Source of the DNA: Ophiura sarsii
Taxonomy: Eukaryota; Echinodermata; Ophiuroidea; Amphilepidida; Ophiuridae
Direction of reading: 5' to 3'
Length of the DNA stretch: 64,000 bases
Assembly: GCA_035610835.1 (NCBI GenBank)
Contig: CM069443.1
Location: 63,310,480 to 63,374,479 of the forward strand
Shown here: positions 1 through 11,944 of the stretch, piece after piece
Position numbering within the stretch: position 1 is the first letter of the stretch
Layout of the letters: each line of letters begins with the position of its first letter
Translations under genes and position numbers: made by a program
The notes under the pieces: model-generated
What the model was told of the DNA's origin: nothing
The model's database searches: none
The model's input: the letters and a program-made list of their open reading frames with translations, nothing else

Positions 1-591
1 TTTTATTATTTCTATTTCTACACGACCTGCGGTATTCTTCTGAACTGCGTTGGTCGGATTCACATGATTGCTAGGAAACAATCCTTAGCTTCTGTAAATG
101 GTACTACAAATTCGGTGAGAAATTTTCATTTTGTCCGTTAATTTATGTAGTTTTGTTATTATGCAGTCAATGGCGGTAGTCGTCTTTTCTAATCCTCGGT
201 ACCCCTCACTTTTTTCATCTTCACATGTTTATACGCCTACATGCCTTAAACTCGTGAAATATAATATTAATACATTAATTATAAAAATATAAATATCATT
301 CATGTCGGTTACTTACATTTTAGGGGCTTTTCGGACTACTGTAACAGCCCACGCATTTTACATCATGGCTGTTTGTGTCTAGTATCCTCGGGTTTCACGT
401 TGTTATTATATTCATCTTTGGGTATCCATCCATAGCCCAGTTTTATAAGGCTTGACACCCGTGCGAATAAACTTGCTCATTCATCGATAATTTGCTCATT
501 GAATTGGACAATCTCTTTCACTTGGTTGTTCGCCATTAATTATAATTCACGGTATATAATAGGAGGGAGTGTATATTCTGGTTGACCTATC

Positions 592-1342
592 CATGGACTT
601 ATTAGAAAGGACTAGGCAGTATTAATTTCTCATAAATATAACAGTTAGTCCTATTGTAAACATCCACCATCAACAAAAGAATACTACTTGACCTCTTTAG
701 AAATCGAAATCCTCAATGATCTATTGTAAACCATGGTCGTTACCACAGAGGTGTGAAAACTCTTTTGTTCGTTTATGTAATGACTGCTCACTGCCCAGAA
801 GAGATGTGGACTTGTCCATTTTATTGTAGGGATGAAGATTCACGAAAATTGCTATCAGTGGCCGTATTCCGTTACTCATCGCTACTACGTACATGATATT
901 CAGATATTTCTCTTGCCAACACTTCAAGCTTTCTATCGATACCAATATATCCACATTATTCCAAGATTTGTGGTAGTTATAACCAACTATATTGTGATGT
1001 TTTATACCATAACATTGTGTATTGTTTTAACTTTTTTAAACTTTAATTTACTTACTGTTCCGTATGTTACCCCTCAAAAAGAACCCCTGTATTAGTTAGC
1101 TAAGCCTCTCAGCTTTTGTTTGGTGTAGGTCATGTGTATTGCGACCATTTGCGACCTTCTGAATTATTTAGCAGAATGAACTGGGGTGATGAGTTATGGC
1201 AAAAACTTTGTGTGTGCATAGACTTTATGTGTGTGTGACCTTTTTTCAGAGGATGGCCATCAATATTGATTTGCTCTACATAACAATGGACAAGTTAATG
1301 ATAGGAAAGGGAGGCCTGCCTAGTCCTTTCTAATAAGTCCAT
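592..1342. mobile_element. TIR element with 8-bp target duplication
   Basis: The ends form a near-perfect inverted repeat of about 27 bp that begins CATGGACTTATTAGAAAGG on the left and returns inverted at about 1316-1342. The direct repeat GACCTATC lies immediately outside both ends (584-591 and 1343-1350). An 8-bp target duplication is typical of hAT and P-like DNA transposons. The 751-bp interior shows no transposase, so this is a non-autonomous element. Short ORFs inside have no recognisable content. Confidence 0.7.
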
Positions 1343-2072
1343 GACCTATCTATCTATTATACGCCTATGTGGCAGGGCTGTAAATAGTGTTGTTCACAAC
1401 TTCAAGCGGTTTAAAATGGGAGTTTTTAATATTCAAATTTGCGTGATGTTCTACAACTTGTAGATACAATAGGCACCCGATTATTCTCAGTTTGGCGTCT
1501 TTCAATTAATTACATCACACCCTCTTTAATAACATAAAGGTCACGTGATACCGTGTTTTATTGATACACGTTCGATCTTTTGGTCATGGCTGGGAGATCA
1601 CATGGTTCTAGATGGTGGTCTCGCATGCCGCCGTCTGTCACGCTATTAAATGTTATCTGCTCTCCATACATTTATTGTTTGTTTATTTTTTGGTTTTAAA
1701 TGGATTGAGTCTCTGCACTTGATATCAATATCGATTAAGGCTTAATAATATTACGCCTCGTTACATCATAAGTTTACGCGCTCTTGCGTTGTTACTGTTA
1801 ATATGGTACCGTCCTTATAAATAAAGATGAATAAATAAGTAAATAAATAAAGTCAAATAAATAAATATATTATTAAATAAATGGATAAATAAATAAATTA
1901 ATTGGTTGGTTGATCGGTTGATTGTTTGATGGTCGATTGATTGAATTGTCGATTGGTTGATTTGTCGATTGATTGATTGGTTGTAGTCAGTTGATTTGAT
2001 GGATGATTGGTTGATTGTAGTTTGATTGATTGATTAGTTAATATTGATTGATTGATGATTGGTTGATTGTAG

Positions 2073-2113
<41 letters not shown>

Positions 2114-2154
2114 AAATAGATGATCTGATCCGTTTCTCGCATTATTTATTTCAG
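1343..2154. other. Non-coding stretch upstream of FN3 exon 1
   Basis: This is AT-rich intron-like or intergenic sequence. No coding similarity is visible. It ends with a polypyrimidine-poor acceptor (tttatttcag) that opens the exon at 2155. Confidence 0.4.
1885..2112. repeat. GATT tetranucleotide microsatellite
   Basis: This is an impure array of GATT/TTGA units, longest and cleanest at about 2068-2112, and it directly precedes the acceptor of the exon at 2155. A related AATA-rich run lies at about 1820-1890. Confidence 0.85.
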
Positions 2155-2547
2155 ATATAACCGGTAGCGTGTGTGCACAGGGTTGCGTATGTGGATGGGT
2201 ACATCAATGCGAGACAGGATTAGTGCGTGAATTGGATGGTCCGCGAATTAGTTGTATTATTACAATTATGTCCAGCCCAGCTGATTACCAAATGTATACA
2301 AAAGACGTGGTGACATCAATTCATCAGATAAATGATCAACGTTACATAACGAAACGTATGATAGCCCGGAACACTGAAAAGGAACGCAAGACTATGAAAA
2401 CTATCAGAGTCTATGTACAACACTTCCTGTCCCGTTTTGGCGGGGAAAGAATGTTCTCTCGCTTTCGGGATAGAACCATCAGTATCACGAATAAGAGGGT
2501 CAACACCAGGCCATAAGTACAAAATCCGTGTCCATTGCGGTGGCTAT
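2155..2547 (+). pseudogene. FN3 module 1, one exon, reading frame broken
   Basis: The exon opens after tttatttcag at 2153-2154 in phase 1. The first part reads in one frame (about 2157-2390) with an FN3-like A strand (ITGSV), a LDGP turn and a C' strand around residues ISCIITIMSS. The second part reads in another frame from 2398, with TSCPVL and STPGHKYKIRV, the expected F-strand region of an FN3 fold. The same CP.L and PGH.Y signatures recur in the exon at 35003, which supports homology. A putative donor GTGAAA follows at 2548. Frame 1 has a stop at 2395-2397 and frame 3 stops at 2514-2516, so no single frame covers both halves. A frameshift, an unseen micro-intron or an assembly error would each explain this. 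FN3 identity is inferred from pattern only; the first half is weak. Confidence 0.45.
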
Positions 2548-3322
2548 GTGAAATGGCCGTACTGCAAGTTCCATCTTATTTGGTCGTTCAGCGACTTGCA
2601 AAATAATTGCAAATTACGTTTTTCTGACGGTTATTACGTCATTCTTACTACCGAAGAAGTCGTAGTTTTTCACTGTAGCTCAATCAATCGTGAATAAGGT
2701 CTGGAATAACTGGTGAAAGTCATGCGGGAATTATAACGCCCTATGTGGCTCCGTTGGACATCTAGCCGGGACGTCTAGATCGAACGTATCGGATTTTACG
2801 AATTGACACTAGTCGGTATTTGGATACCAGAACTTTCGTCGTCGTGCGTGTGAGTAGATTGTGAAAAAGTAACGATTACATATTTAACATACGTCGATAA
2901 TGTGCTTCACATATTAACAAAACTTATCATCATTGAATAGTTCCGACGATTAACTTGGGAAACCGCGATTTACCCAACGCAACAATATTTATAGATAGGG
3001 CCTACCGGACATCTATTTCAATGCAACCATATATATAGCTAATGGTCATCTAGCTAAATTGTTATTCTTGCTCCTTGATTGTATGTGACAACAACCACAA
3101 AAAAAAAAGAAGAAAAAAAAGGGGGGGGGGGGGTTTGGCAAGTTTCCCCCTTTCGGCGCCCTTTCGTGTCAAACTTGTTTGGCATAGTTTCTTTTTTCTT
3201 TTGACAAACTAGTGAATAATGCATAGCTTCCATGTGTTTTGGGCTCACAAATCCTATAATAATTTTATATATAAATCATGTCACATCATTCCATGTAATT
3301 AGCCCTACCAATCATATGGATA
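2548..3322. other. No gene seen
   Basis: This is intron-like sequence containing an A/G tract (about 3099-3133). Short ORFs here have no recognisable content. Confidence 0.35.
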
Positions 3323-3690
3323 AATTGATTTATTGAGAGGTGATTCTCCTGTCGCCGCCTAGCGCAAGGTCCATAAGCTTGTCCTTATATCACCAACCAT
3401 TGTTTTTTGTAAAATTCAGAAATCTTATATTGATAAATTGAATTATTTTGAATTGATATCAAACAATTGTTATTGTAAATGTCAGAAATTTTCTATTGAT
3501 AAATTGAATTATTGAGAGGTGATTCTCCTGTCGCCGCCTAGCGCAAGGTCCAAGGGGCATTGTCAATAAGCTTGTCCTTATATCACCAACCATTGTTTTT
3601 TGTAAAATTCAGAAATCTGATATTGATAAATTGAATTATTTAGAATTGATATCAATCAGTTGTGTTGTAAAATTCAGAAATCTTATATCG
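3323..3690 (+). repeat. Tandem duplication, about 180-190 bp unit
   Basis: Two copies carry the segments ttgagaggtgattctcctgt, cgccgcctagcgcaaggtcc and ttgtccttatatcaccaacc in the same order. The second copy has a short insertion after the aaggtcc segment. No coding potential is seen. Confidence 0.8.
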
Positions 3691-3870
3691 GAATTTGATC
3701 CCTAGTGTGGGCGTGTCATAGCCCAGGGGTAGGAGTTCGGCGTCTAGCCTCCTCCAATTCATTTCCACCAATTTCTTATATCGGAATTTGATCCCATAGT
3801 GCGGCCGTGTCTAGCCCCGGGGTAGGAGCTCGGCGTCTCCATTTTGCCTCCTCCAAATTCATTTCCAACA
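3687..3870 (+). repeat. Tandem duplication, about 92 bp unit
   Basis: Two copies begin tatcggaatttgatccc and each end with cctcctcca...ttcatttcca. They lie directly after the larger duplication, so this 0.55-kb block has undergone local tandem growth twice. Confidence 0.8.
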
Positions 3871-4230
3871 ATTGGTTATCTTAAGAGTTGATTCTGAAAA
3901 ATGTGTGTAACACTAATGTGTTCTATTATTTTGGAAAAGTTTGATTGTTCAAATGAATAAAATGTTCTTCCTCTTGTTTGCTTTCGGAGGCAATAGCACA
4001 CCTCTTGCCGTACCTTGCTTTTCCTCGATGTGTCTGTGGGCAATGGTTTTAGTGATGTTTGGCTGGAATTCATTAATATCAGTAATCTGGACTCAAAATT
4101 GTATATAATGCTCGTTGTCCAATAAATATCACCACGCCTTACAGACACACTAAAGATGCCTGTAATGCATATGCTATCTTTGAATCATACCTTAAATCAT
4201 ACCTTAAACGTGCGTGGGCAGTTATAGATC

Positions 4231-4262
4231 ATGGACTTATTATTCTGATAAGTCCATGGTTA
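4231..4262. repeat. Short palindrome matching the TIR of the 592-1342 element
   Basis: CATGGACTTATT and its inverse lie almost back to back with a few bases between them. The arm matches the outer 12 bases of the element at 592-1342, so this looks like a collapsed copy that retained only its tips. Confidence 0.55.
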
Positions 4263-4284
4263 GATGTAATATCATGAACTCAAA

Positions 4285-4478
4285 GTAAGAAATAAAGAAA
4301 TAAAGAAATGAAGAAATGAAGAAATGAAGAAATGAAGGAATGAAGGAATGAAGGAATGAAGGAAGGAAGGAATTAAGGAAGGAAGGAAGGAACACATACA
4401 ACACATACATTGTACAGCAATACATGTATACAGGAAGGAAGGTACACATACATTGTACAGCAATACATGTATACAGTG
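4285..4478. repeat. GAAATGAA/GGAA microsatellite with a duplicated tail
   Basis: Purine-rich GAAA, GAAT and GGAA units run from 4285 to about 4393. A sequence containing acattgtacagcaatacatg follows and is repeated once after a second ggaaggaagg run. Serine/phenylalanine-rich ORFs on the minus strand are translations of this repeat. Confidence 0.85.
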
Positions 4479-5231
4479 TTTGGCCAAATGTTTGTTACGA
4501 ATAAATTCGCCGTCGCTTGGGTTTTAATAATTCATTTATTCTTCATCTGAACTCTGGCTGAATCAACCATACATTGATTCAGTTTATTATACGCAACATT
4601 ATGGTCCCTCCTGAACTTTTATTTGTACGTAACTTCTCATCGTGTACATACATTACATTTGTTTCTAATAAAATTACAAAACAAAGAAACCGTTTTATGC
4701 TTCTTATGTAACTTGTTTTTGTATTTCTTGTTTGGTTGCCAGTAAATGTGTACATCCTCTTTGAGTCTCAATTACAAATTGCACCATAATAACAACTAGA
4801 GGATATTTACATGTTTCTAAATGACAACCCTGTGGTTACATCATATGTATCTGTTCTACCGAAACCAAATGAATTGGGCAGAGCTCCAAACTGAGAAATA
4901 GCCCAAAACCTAATTTAGGTGATTTATTTTTGTGATTTATTTTCAATAATAAAAAAAGTTTCAGATTAAAAAATAAAACCAAAAATATATGTATACAAAA
5001 AAAATGTATTGACAACCGTTTCTGGTTAGATTAGCCATTGAACAAAGTGCTCAATACCGTAAACGGTAGAGCGTATAAAAATTCAGAGGTATAGACCTTC
5101 CGGAATATTATCGCTACTCTGAGTTTCATGGACATATAAAAAAATATATATATTAATAATTTTTGTACATTGTAAGTACAACTTTTAAGGATAATATCTC
5201 AGTTTGGAGTTTTCATAATATAGACTATTAA

Positions 5232-5599
5232 AGGCACATTAAGTGGTGTTGAACATTTTAAATGTTTAAAAATTTACTTCAGAATTCAAGATGAACATTA
5301 AAAATGGCCATTACTGTTGTTTCTACTAGCAAAAACACAGCAAAAGTTGATTAAAACAATATCATCGCTATTTATTTAAAAACGCCCTCTATGCAAATAT
5401 GGTTCGCGTTATGTATCACACGTACTGCAGGGGGATACTGTTGGATTTTTGAATCTACGTTTTCTTGTACATAGAGGGATGATTTTTCTTAATCCTTATA
5501 GGTGTAAGTTCATACATGTAATACAATTATAAAAATATGCTAATCACAGTTTTTATCATAATTGAGGGCGCATCCTCCAACACGTCTCTTAGTGCCCCT
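5232..5599. mobile_element. MITE with TTAA target duplication
   Basis: Inverted ends (AGGCACATTAAG and the inverse of CTTAGTGCCCCT) are flanked on both sides by TTAA (5228-5231 and 5600-5603). TTAA duplication is the hallmark of piggyBac-type transposition. No transposase is present. Confidence 0.65.
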
Positions 5600-5695
5600 T
5601 TAACTTGAAAATGATATAACTCCGCTTTGGGAAGTCCGATTAAAAAAAGTACCATTGTTAAGCGGAAGATCTCTACTACAATAATCAATTACAAA

Positions 5696-5876
5696 CTCAA
5701 TTTTGATATCTTACCTAATTGTGTCTGATTTCGGTAGACCTCATCACATATTATACGGATGACTACTGCAAATTTGTCTTCATATTCATTACTTGATATC
5801 ATGCCCAAATTTGCCAATACGTTCACTGCCTGCTCTTGTGCCAATCCCTGATATGTCATTATTCTACCAACAGCTT
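5696..5876 (-). CDS. Exon of an unrecognised gene, downstream of the 6195-6412 exon
   Basis: Read on the minus strand, a frame of about 60 codons is open from a putative acceptor (tttttaggaaag, exon start near 5876) to the donor AG|GTAAGATA near 5694. The peptide includes TYQGLAQEQAVNVLANLGM and ends EVYRNQTQL. It looks like a charged, largely helical protein segment. The exon starts and ends in phase 1 and joins the exon at 6195-6412 without a stop if the acceptor at gaaAG is used; the nearer ttttttAG acceptor gives a stop. I do not recognise the family. No start or stop codon and no further exons were found, so this may be the remnant of a gene. Confidence 0.4.
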
Positions 5877-6194
5877 TCCTAAAAAATATTAAAGTCTTTC
5901 ATTTGTACTAGCTCTTCCCTTTTAAAGGTTTTTTTTTTATTAAACAATGCTCTTATTTAGGCCAAGCTAAAAATAAAAAACATTATAGTGTACACTTGAT
6001 TGCTATTTTGCAATTCATAAAATCAATTTGAGCACTTTTTAAAGTGCTAAAATTGATTTTATGAATCATACATAATTGATTTTAAAAATCACTACATACA
6101 TCTCGTGGTGAGATCAGACCATGAAGCTAATACAAAAGGAGAAAGGTCTTGTTACGCAACCTTAATCATGCAATTGTCCCATCAATTGCGCTCA

Positions 6195-6412
6195 CCTCTT
6201 TTTTGAACGATGATAATCACCGCCGAAGTTGCCAGCCAATTTAATTGGATTTTCAATCTAGTAAATTCGTGATACATTATGTGGCCTATTTTAAACATTG
6301 TCATAATAAGTAGTTTATTTTGGGATCGGAATGTACGTTCAAACATTGCTTTGTCTCCCCTAAATACACACTCCGCTGTGCCAAGAACACTGTATTCTGA
6401 ATAAACTGAAAA
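6195..6412 (-). CDS. Exon of an unrecognised gene
   Basis: On the minus strand, attttcag opens an exon at about 6412 and G|GTGAGC closes it near 6195, leaving phase 1 at both ends. The frame is open for about 72 codons and includes LGTAECVFRGDKAMFERTF and a hydrophobic LNWLATSAVIIIV stretch that could be a buried helix or part of a membrane segment. It precedes the exon at 5696-5876 in transcription order, about 0.3 kb away. Splice signals and matching phases at both ends favour real coding origin. The function is unknown. Confidence 0.4.
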
Positions 6413-7023
6413 TAAAAGAATATTGTCAAGTTTACTCAAAAATTGATTTTACATTGAATTTATATTATTTATTTTATTATTCTGTTATATCAAGACAGAT
6501 ATGGTGTATACGTAATTGTATTAAACCTTTTTAAGTGTGTGCGGATTCGTGCAATTTTTCTGTTGAAATATAAACGGTTTAACATTTTGAATATCGACTA
6601 ATTTTTATTTACATTTTGATCCACATCTTATAATCTAATTCAACTGCCTGTCAATAGTTTCGTTATGATATGTACAGTATTTTGCCTGGTTTTTAAACAT
6701 ATGCCATATCAAAAACATGAAGTTATTTACCAAAATAAGTAGTGCTTTGAGATAAATAGATATTTTCAATACAAGAATTGAGGTAAACACGCTAGCGCCG
6801 GACCATCAAGAGTGGGACTACCGCTTTGTCAATCTAGATTGATTTTTCCGCGGTAACTTTGATTGTCAGTGCAATACAGGTTGTAACAATGATTTAGCCT
6901 CTTTTGTGTAGTACCATGGTGATCATCATCGTCCCATTGATGCTGGCAAGAAGTTACTCCTGTCGTCTATAGCTATAGCTTCATGATCAGACGGGCTATT
7001 ATATAGGCCTACTGGAGAAAATC
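6413..7023. other. No gene seen
   Basis: AT-rich sequence without coding signals that I can support. Confidence 0.35.
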
Positions 7024-7027
7024 TTAA

Positions 7028-7245
7028 CGCTTTCCATGTGGCTATTAGTTTGATCATATACAAAACAGATTTTTCAGAAACCATTTTCAATTACTGAACT
7101 AATGCTAGTCATGTTTGTATTTATTTCAATGCATTTTTCATGGTGATTCCAAATATGGTAATGAAATTCAGTAATTTTGACATATTTGAAACATTTTGTG
7201 AAATTTTGGAATGTCGTCTGCAGATGCCTGCCGCCTGAAAGGTGT
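7028..7245. mobile_element. MITE, TTAAcRCTTTCC family, copy 1
   Basis: The element is flanked by TTAA (7024-7027, 7246-7249). Its left tip is CGCTTTCCATGTGGC and its right tip an imperfect inverse (GCCGCCTGAAAGGTG). Its interior (tcatgtttgtatttatttca, gaatgtcgtctgcagatgcc) recurs in the copies at 34127, 38916, 39833 and 46321. The other copy of the local segmental duplication lacks this insert (near 22739), which supports insertion after duplication. Confidence 0.75.
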
Positions 7246-7590
7246 TAAGATTTTCAAAGACGACTCCTTAGTGCAGTCAGGTAGGGGCACAACTTCCATT
7301 AGCATTAGTTCAGTAATTGAGAATGTCTTGACAATTTTACAAAATGAGCTTCAGACATCAACTTGAAATTAAATCCCAGTGCCAAGCACTCCAAATTGCC
7401 TTTTCAAAACAACCACCACCACTACGCGACTTAAGAATTGGAACTGAACCACTTGCATATGTCACTGAAGCTTGTTGTTGTGCGCATCCAAAACAACCTT
7501 AAATGGGATGTCCAGGTGGTCAGTACGTTGAAAAAAGCTCCATTTGTTTATGCTTCGGACTTTAAAACGATTCAGTTTCACCAAAGATGA

Positions 7591-8203
7591 GCTCAGTGTT
7601 GTATAGTGGATAATGTCAGACCAATTCTTGAGTACGGCGATGTGGTTTGGCACTCGAATGTTTCAGCTACTCTGTCTCAACAAATAGAATCAACTCAAAA
7701 AATGGCATGCAGAATAATCCTTGGCCGTAATTATACTTCTTACGAGGATGCTTTAAACATTTGTAAATTTGACACCCTCTCTGGTAGACGTCTTAGGTTT
7801 GCCGAAGGGCTTTCCACAACAAATCGCACCAGTTCTCTAATACCGCCTACCAGAGAGGAGTGTCACGGGCGGTTTTTACGCAATAATAGTAAGCTTTCTC
7901 AGCTACCAGCCAGGATTAATAGGTTCAAAAACAGTCATGTGCCTTATTTTGTGCAGCTTTTAAATAAATAGGCCCAGGATTTTTCTGCACCCCCTTCTAT
8001 TATTATAATGATATTTGCTATGTACATATAAATGTCATTTGATATTTTTAATGTTTTTTATCAATATGTGTAATATTCTCTTTTAAATTAATTAATAAGT
8101 TACCTTGCCTTGTTTTTCAATGTTTTTTATCATGTAAATTTCATGTAATTTGGCCTTAGGGCCACGACTGTGAAATATCAATAAAATCAATCAATCAATC
8201 AAT
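7591..8203 (+). mobile_element. 3' end of a non-LTR retrotransposon
   Basis: An ORF at 7606-7971 reads RPILEYGDVVWHSN, then a QKMACRIILG segment and ends with RINRFKNSHVPYF. This is the pattern of the region C-terminal to the reverse transcriptase domain in animal LINEs. The 5' part including the catalytic domain is missing, as expected for 5' truncation. A 3' UTR with an AATAAAATC signal and an (AATC)n tail at about 8183-8203 gives the orientation. It sits inside copy A of the segmental duplication, where copy B has no counterpart. Confidence 0.7.
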
Positions 8204-9470
8204 CCAGGCAGACCCGGGTTCCATTCCCTATGCTGGCACAGCTGAACCTTCTCCTAGTTTGATTTGTTTTTCTCCCTGATAGTTTTATTCCTAAGAACAT
8301 GCCTTGGGGGTTAGGGTTAAGAGTAAGTAAGGGTTAATATAACACTTATAATATATACATGATTATTTATATAATACACTTATTAGATGTAATTCCGTAT
8401 AAAAAATACTAGTACACATATACACCCCTGTGTGTTATGAGGTGTGTCAGTATCCATTTACATGTTTTTTTTTACAGATTTCTAAAAAAATGGGTCGGTT
8501 GAGCCTGTAAAACAGGGTTTATTTTTTTGTCACCTAAGTATCATTTATTTTGAAACCTAAAATTCCAAATTTATTTTTTACTTTCTGAGTTGAGATTTTA
8601 GAATACATCGGGTCCAGGTCTTCCATATTTATGGTGAAATCAGTTATACTTTCATAGACAACTAAATATCAATTTGGTAACTTCCTTGAAAATGTTGCTC
8701 AAATAAAAGAGGCTAAAATTGCTCAAAACAAAATCTGGATGACCTACAGGAAACAAACTAGTTTTATCAACTCAAAAGTACAATGTACAACTGATTGTGA
8801 TTTGAAACTTAGTTTGACATATACCTATACAGTTGGCCAAACAATGCTTAAAGGAGAGCAGTGCTATTCATGAAACTAAGCATTATATTCTAGGAAAATA
8901 ATTATTTAATGTATATTAACCATTTTTATTGAACACCGGTATATAATATTCAATAAAACAAATTTAAACTGCATATCCCCAACTGTAGCTGTGATTAGCC
9001 TCTTCAGCAGAAGTTTGCTGCATGCAATAACGCAGGAATTCCATCATGTTTTCCATGCATAAATAGAAAGTATACAGTACATAAAACAGAGACATGGACA
9101 TCTTGTAGCTGTTTCATCCCAGCTTTGATCAATATGGTGATGTCCATACAGGTGATGTGTTTTCATTTTAAAGCCGATTTTGATATAAAATTGGATAGAT
9201 TGAGACAATATGTATTGGGAGAGCTATGAGCCCAATATTTTAAAACTCATAGCGAGACCAATACGTATTGGGCGTAAATCATCCAATTTTATCATTATTA
9301 TGTTTTGGATCTAATATTATGCCACACTTGGACACCTCAAAATATAATAATGTCTTAAAGTGGCACTTTTTAAAACTTCGCAGTCTGTTTAATAATAATG
9401 TCCGAGTGCTAAAGTTCCATGACACAGATCTTCTTAAACTTTTTCAATGCTAGCTGTTTTAATAAATATG
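8204..9470. other. Duplicated non-coding block
   Basis: This is part of segmental duplication copy A. No genes are seen. It opens with a tRNA-like B-box-type motif (gggttccattccc) that recurs at 22803 in copy B as ggttgattcccg. Confidence 0.45.
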
Positions 9471-10893
9471 GGCCGTATTCTCATACTAATCACGGTTTTA
9501 GCTTAAAACCGTGTCTAACCAAACGCGTGTTTAGCTTAAACGCGAGTTTATCTTTTAAACAATGTGTTTAACAAAACACGATTTTAAATTATGCAAATAT
9601 CGTCCCCAGGGAACTTGTTGGGTAAATTCATGCAGGTTTATGATACATGATGGCCCAGATAAGACACCGTAGTTAAAATCAAATACATCAAATGCACATG
9701 TATTTTAGCGATACTATAGTACCTGGCGTGGCCTCTCCGTCGGGTCATAGCGGTTGCCGGTCGGATGGGTGTTCAGCTTTTAACCATTATTTTGTCAAAA
9801 TAAGGACTAAAGTAACATTTATGCGAGGGGCACGTGGAAATATCGCATGAAAAGCACACTTTTAATGATGAAATAAACAAATCGATCAATTAATTAATGT
9901 ATACGGCGATAATACGTCTCTTACAACTGCAACCGCTGTAGCGTGCAGGTAGGATCCTATTGATTTTAATCAGCGAACACGGGTTCAATTCCCATTTTTT
10001 GCATGTCTTACTTTATTTCATTTAAAAAAAATGAAGTATTATGTAGTGATAATAATGCCCATATATTATATACATTTTACTATTACTTATTTCTATTTCT
10101 TGGAATATATTACGCCACTATAATAAGCCTGTTATTGTTAATAGTAATACATAATCCAATTAGTATTAATAATTTCTTCAATTTCGCTGTAATCCTATAT
10201 AGATCAAGACTCGTTAGTGCAATAAAATACATTGGTTAATTCAGGTAAATAGTATATCTTAAATGCTTTCTTTGTTAATTATACAACTTTATTTTTTCAG
10301 ATATTTTGATCTCCTTAAGTGTACTTTAGTGACAGGAGTATACAAAATCTAATAATGAATTTTATTGAAGACAATTTATGCTAATTGTCCTCAGCAAGTT
10401 GGCAGAAAGTACCAAATATTTATTGAGACACTTTAACTAAACTTATCTAAATATGTATATAGGCCTATGCATTCATATAGTCATCCAGACAATCACTATG
10501 CCTACACCTTTTTAAAAACAAAATCCAACGAATGTTAGGTCTATTGGTTCAAAGAATTTACAAATGAATGAGTTGATTAACTAATTATTGTATTAACTAA
10601 ATATATTTGTCCTTATATTAAGGTCCATCATTTAAAAAATCTTTACTCCTTTTTAACCTTGGTATCACGATAAGAAATCAAGACATACACTTGATGCAGA
10701 AGTTTAGTTAAACGCGAGTTAAACTACCCCCATACCCATGTTTAAAGTTAGACACATTTCGGCGAGTTAGACGCGTGTTTAAGTAAAACAAATGTACGAG
10801 AATCGGTTTAGTTAAACGCTGTGTCTAAAGTTAAAGTTAGATGCGTGTTTAGCTTAAAACCGTGTTTAACTACGTACGAGAATACGGGCCTAT
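9471..10893. mobile_element. Long-TIR DNA element, GGGCCGTATTCTC ends
   Basis: The left end GGGCCGTATTCTC is followed by several GTTTAGCTTAAA-type motifs. These recur inverted at 10690-10893, ending GAGAATACGGGCC. The flanks show TAT on both sides, compatible with a 3-bp target duplication of the Harbinger type, but this is not decisive. The interior (9600-10680) shows no transposase. A related, shorter copy ends at about 23489. Confidence 0.6.
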
Positions 10894-11219
10894 ATGTTTA
10901 TTGTGGGGTTTTTTCAAAATGTAGTGTCAAGTTGCAGAAAAGACATTATCACACAAAATTGTACATTTCTATTTCATAAGTCCACCATAAATAATTGCTT
11001 GGTTGCCCCCACCACCTAGACCTAAGGTCTAATTTTGAATAATGGAAAAGATGGCGGGTTTCCAAAAGTATATGTACTATTATAGTTATATATCTCAAAT
11101 TGCATGAAAATAATTTTTCTTACAAAATGTTATCATTCTAATATGTGAGATAAATGTTTTTGCTTGCAGTTTTCATTCTTTTAAACGTTTGTAACCCATT
11201 GACAAAAAGAGTAAAATAC

Positions 11220-11500
11220 CCTCAAACGACGAAAAAACAACAACCCTGTTTTACGGGCGGACGAACCTGTCGGTCGGTCTTTTTTTCCTTTTTTTAACCT
11301 AAAATGTCAGCAAAATCTGCAAAAATCTGGATTTTTTTTGACAGATTTGCGGCCACATTTTTGTTTGAAAATTGGTGGGAAAAAAATTTGACATTCAAGA
11401 TTTTCTGCCAAATTTTGTTACATGATTTGAGAAAAGAAATTCTAAAAAAAATAAAATGTGAGTTGGTCGGGCCCGTAAAACAGGTTTTTTTTCCTCGCCC
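11220..11500. mobile_element. Inverted-repeat element with GGTCGG ends
   Basis: The sequence ccctgttttacggg at the left returns inverted as cccgtaaaacaggttt at the right, with gtcggtcggtc and gttggtcggg inside. The two minus/plus ORFs overlapping here are complementary readings of this palindrome. Related GGTCGGT sequence occurs near 8495, 24120, 33760, 45410 and 52895. Confidence 0.5.
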
Positions 11501-11745
11501 CCCACACACATCATTTGTTTTCTCTCTTTCTGTTTGATGCTCTTATGAGATATACGGAGGGCAACCAAACAATGTTTTCCCCTGTATCAGATATTAAAAT
11601 CTAAAACGGTTATCTTATCATAACGTGGGTAAATAGTATAAGGTCAAAGGATCAAAGTGTACAAAGATTTATTATTACATGTGAAAACAATGCTAACATT
11701 TGACTGTAGGCCTATAAAATCGGCCGTGGCAGCTCAATACGTGTA

Positions 11746-11944
11746 CTGTAAAAGTGGTCATTTTCTTGCTGCTATTAATTATTCGCGCTTTGGCAATTTT
11801 GAGCTGTTTTCTGTGTTTTTAAATATTCGATTTGAAGCTTCATCACATATACCTATACGCAAACACAAAATGTGTGTTATTATTTTCATGGTAGCTCCCT
11901 TGAGCGCAAAAATAATTGTAGCATGAACATTTCCACTTTTACAG
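11746..11944. mobile_element. MITE, TACTGTAAAAGTGG family, copy in duplication A
   Basis: The left tip TACTGTAAAAGTGG and right tip CCACTTTTACAG are inverted. A homologous copy lies at the matching position of duplication B (25428-25626), so this insertion predates the duplication. A third, independent copy lies at 61101-61284. Confidence 0.7.

Noticed and set aside
1900..2112. Possible CRISPR-like regular repeats
   Set aside because: These are simple GATT microsatellites with no spacers, and the window is eukaryotic. The same holds for the 54-bp and 16-bp minisatellites.
4240..4487. Ser/Phe/Leu-rich minus-strand ORFs
   Set aside because: Translations of the GAAA/GGAA microsatellite.
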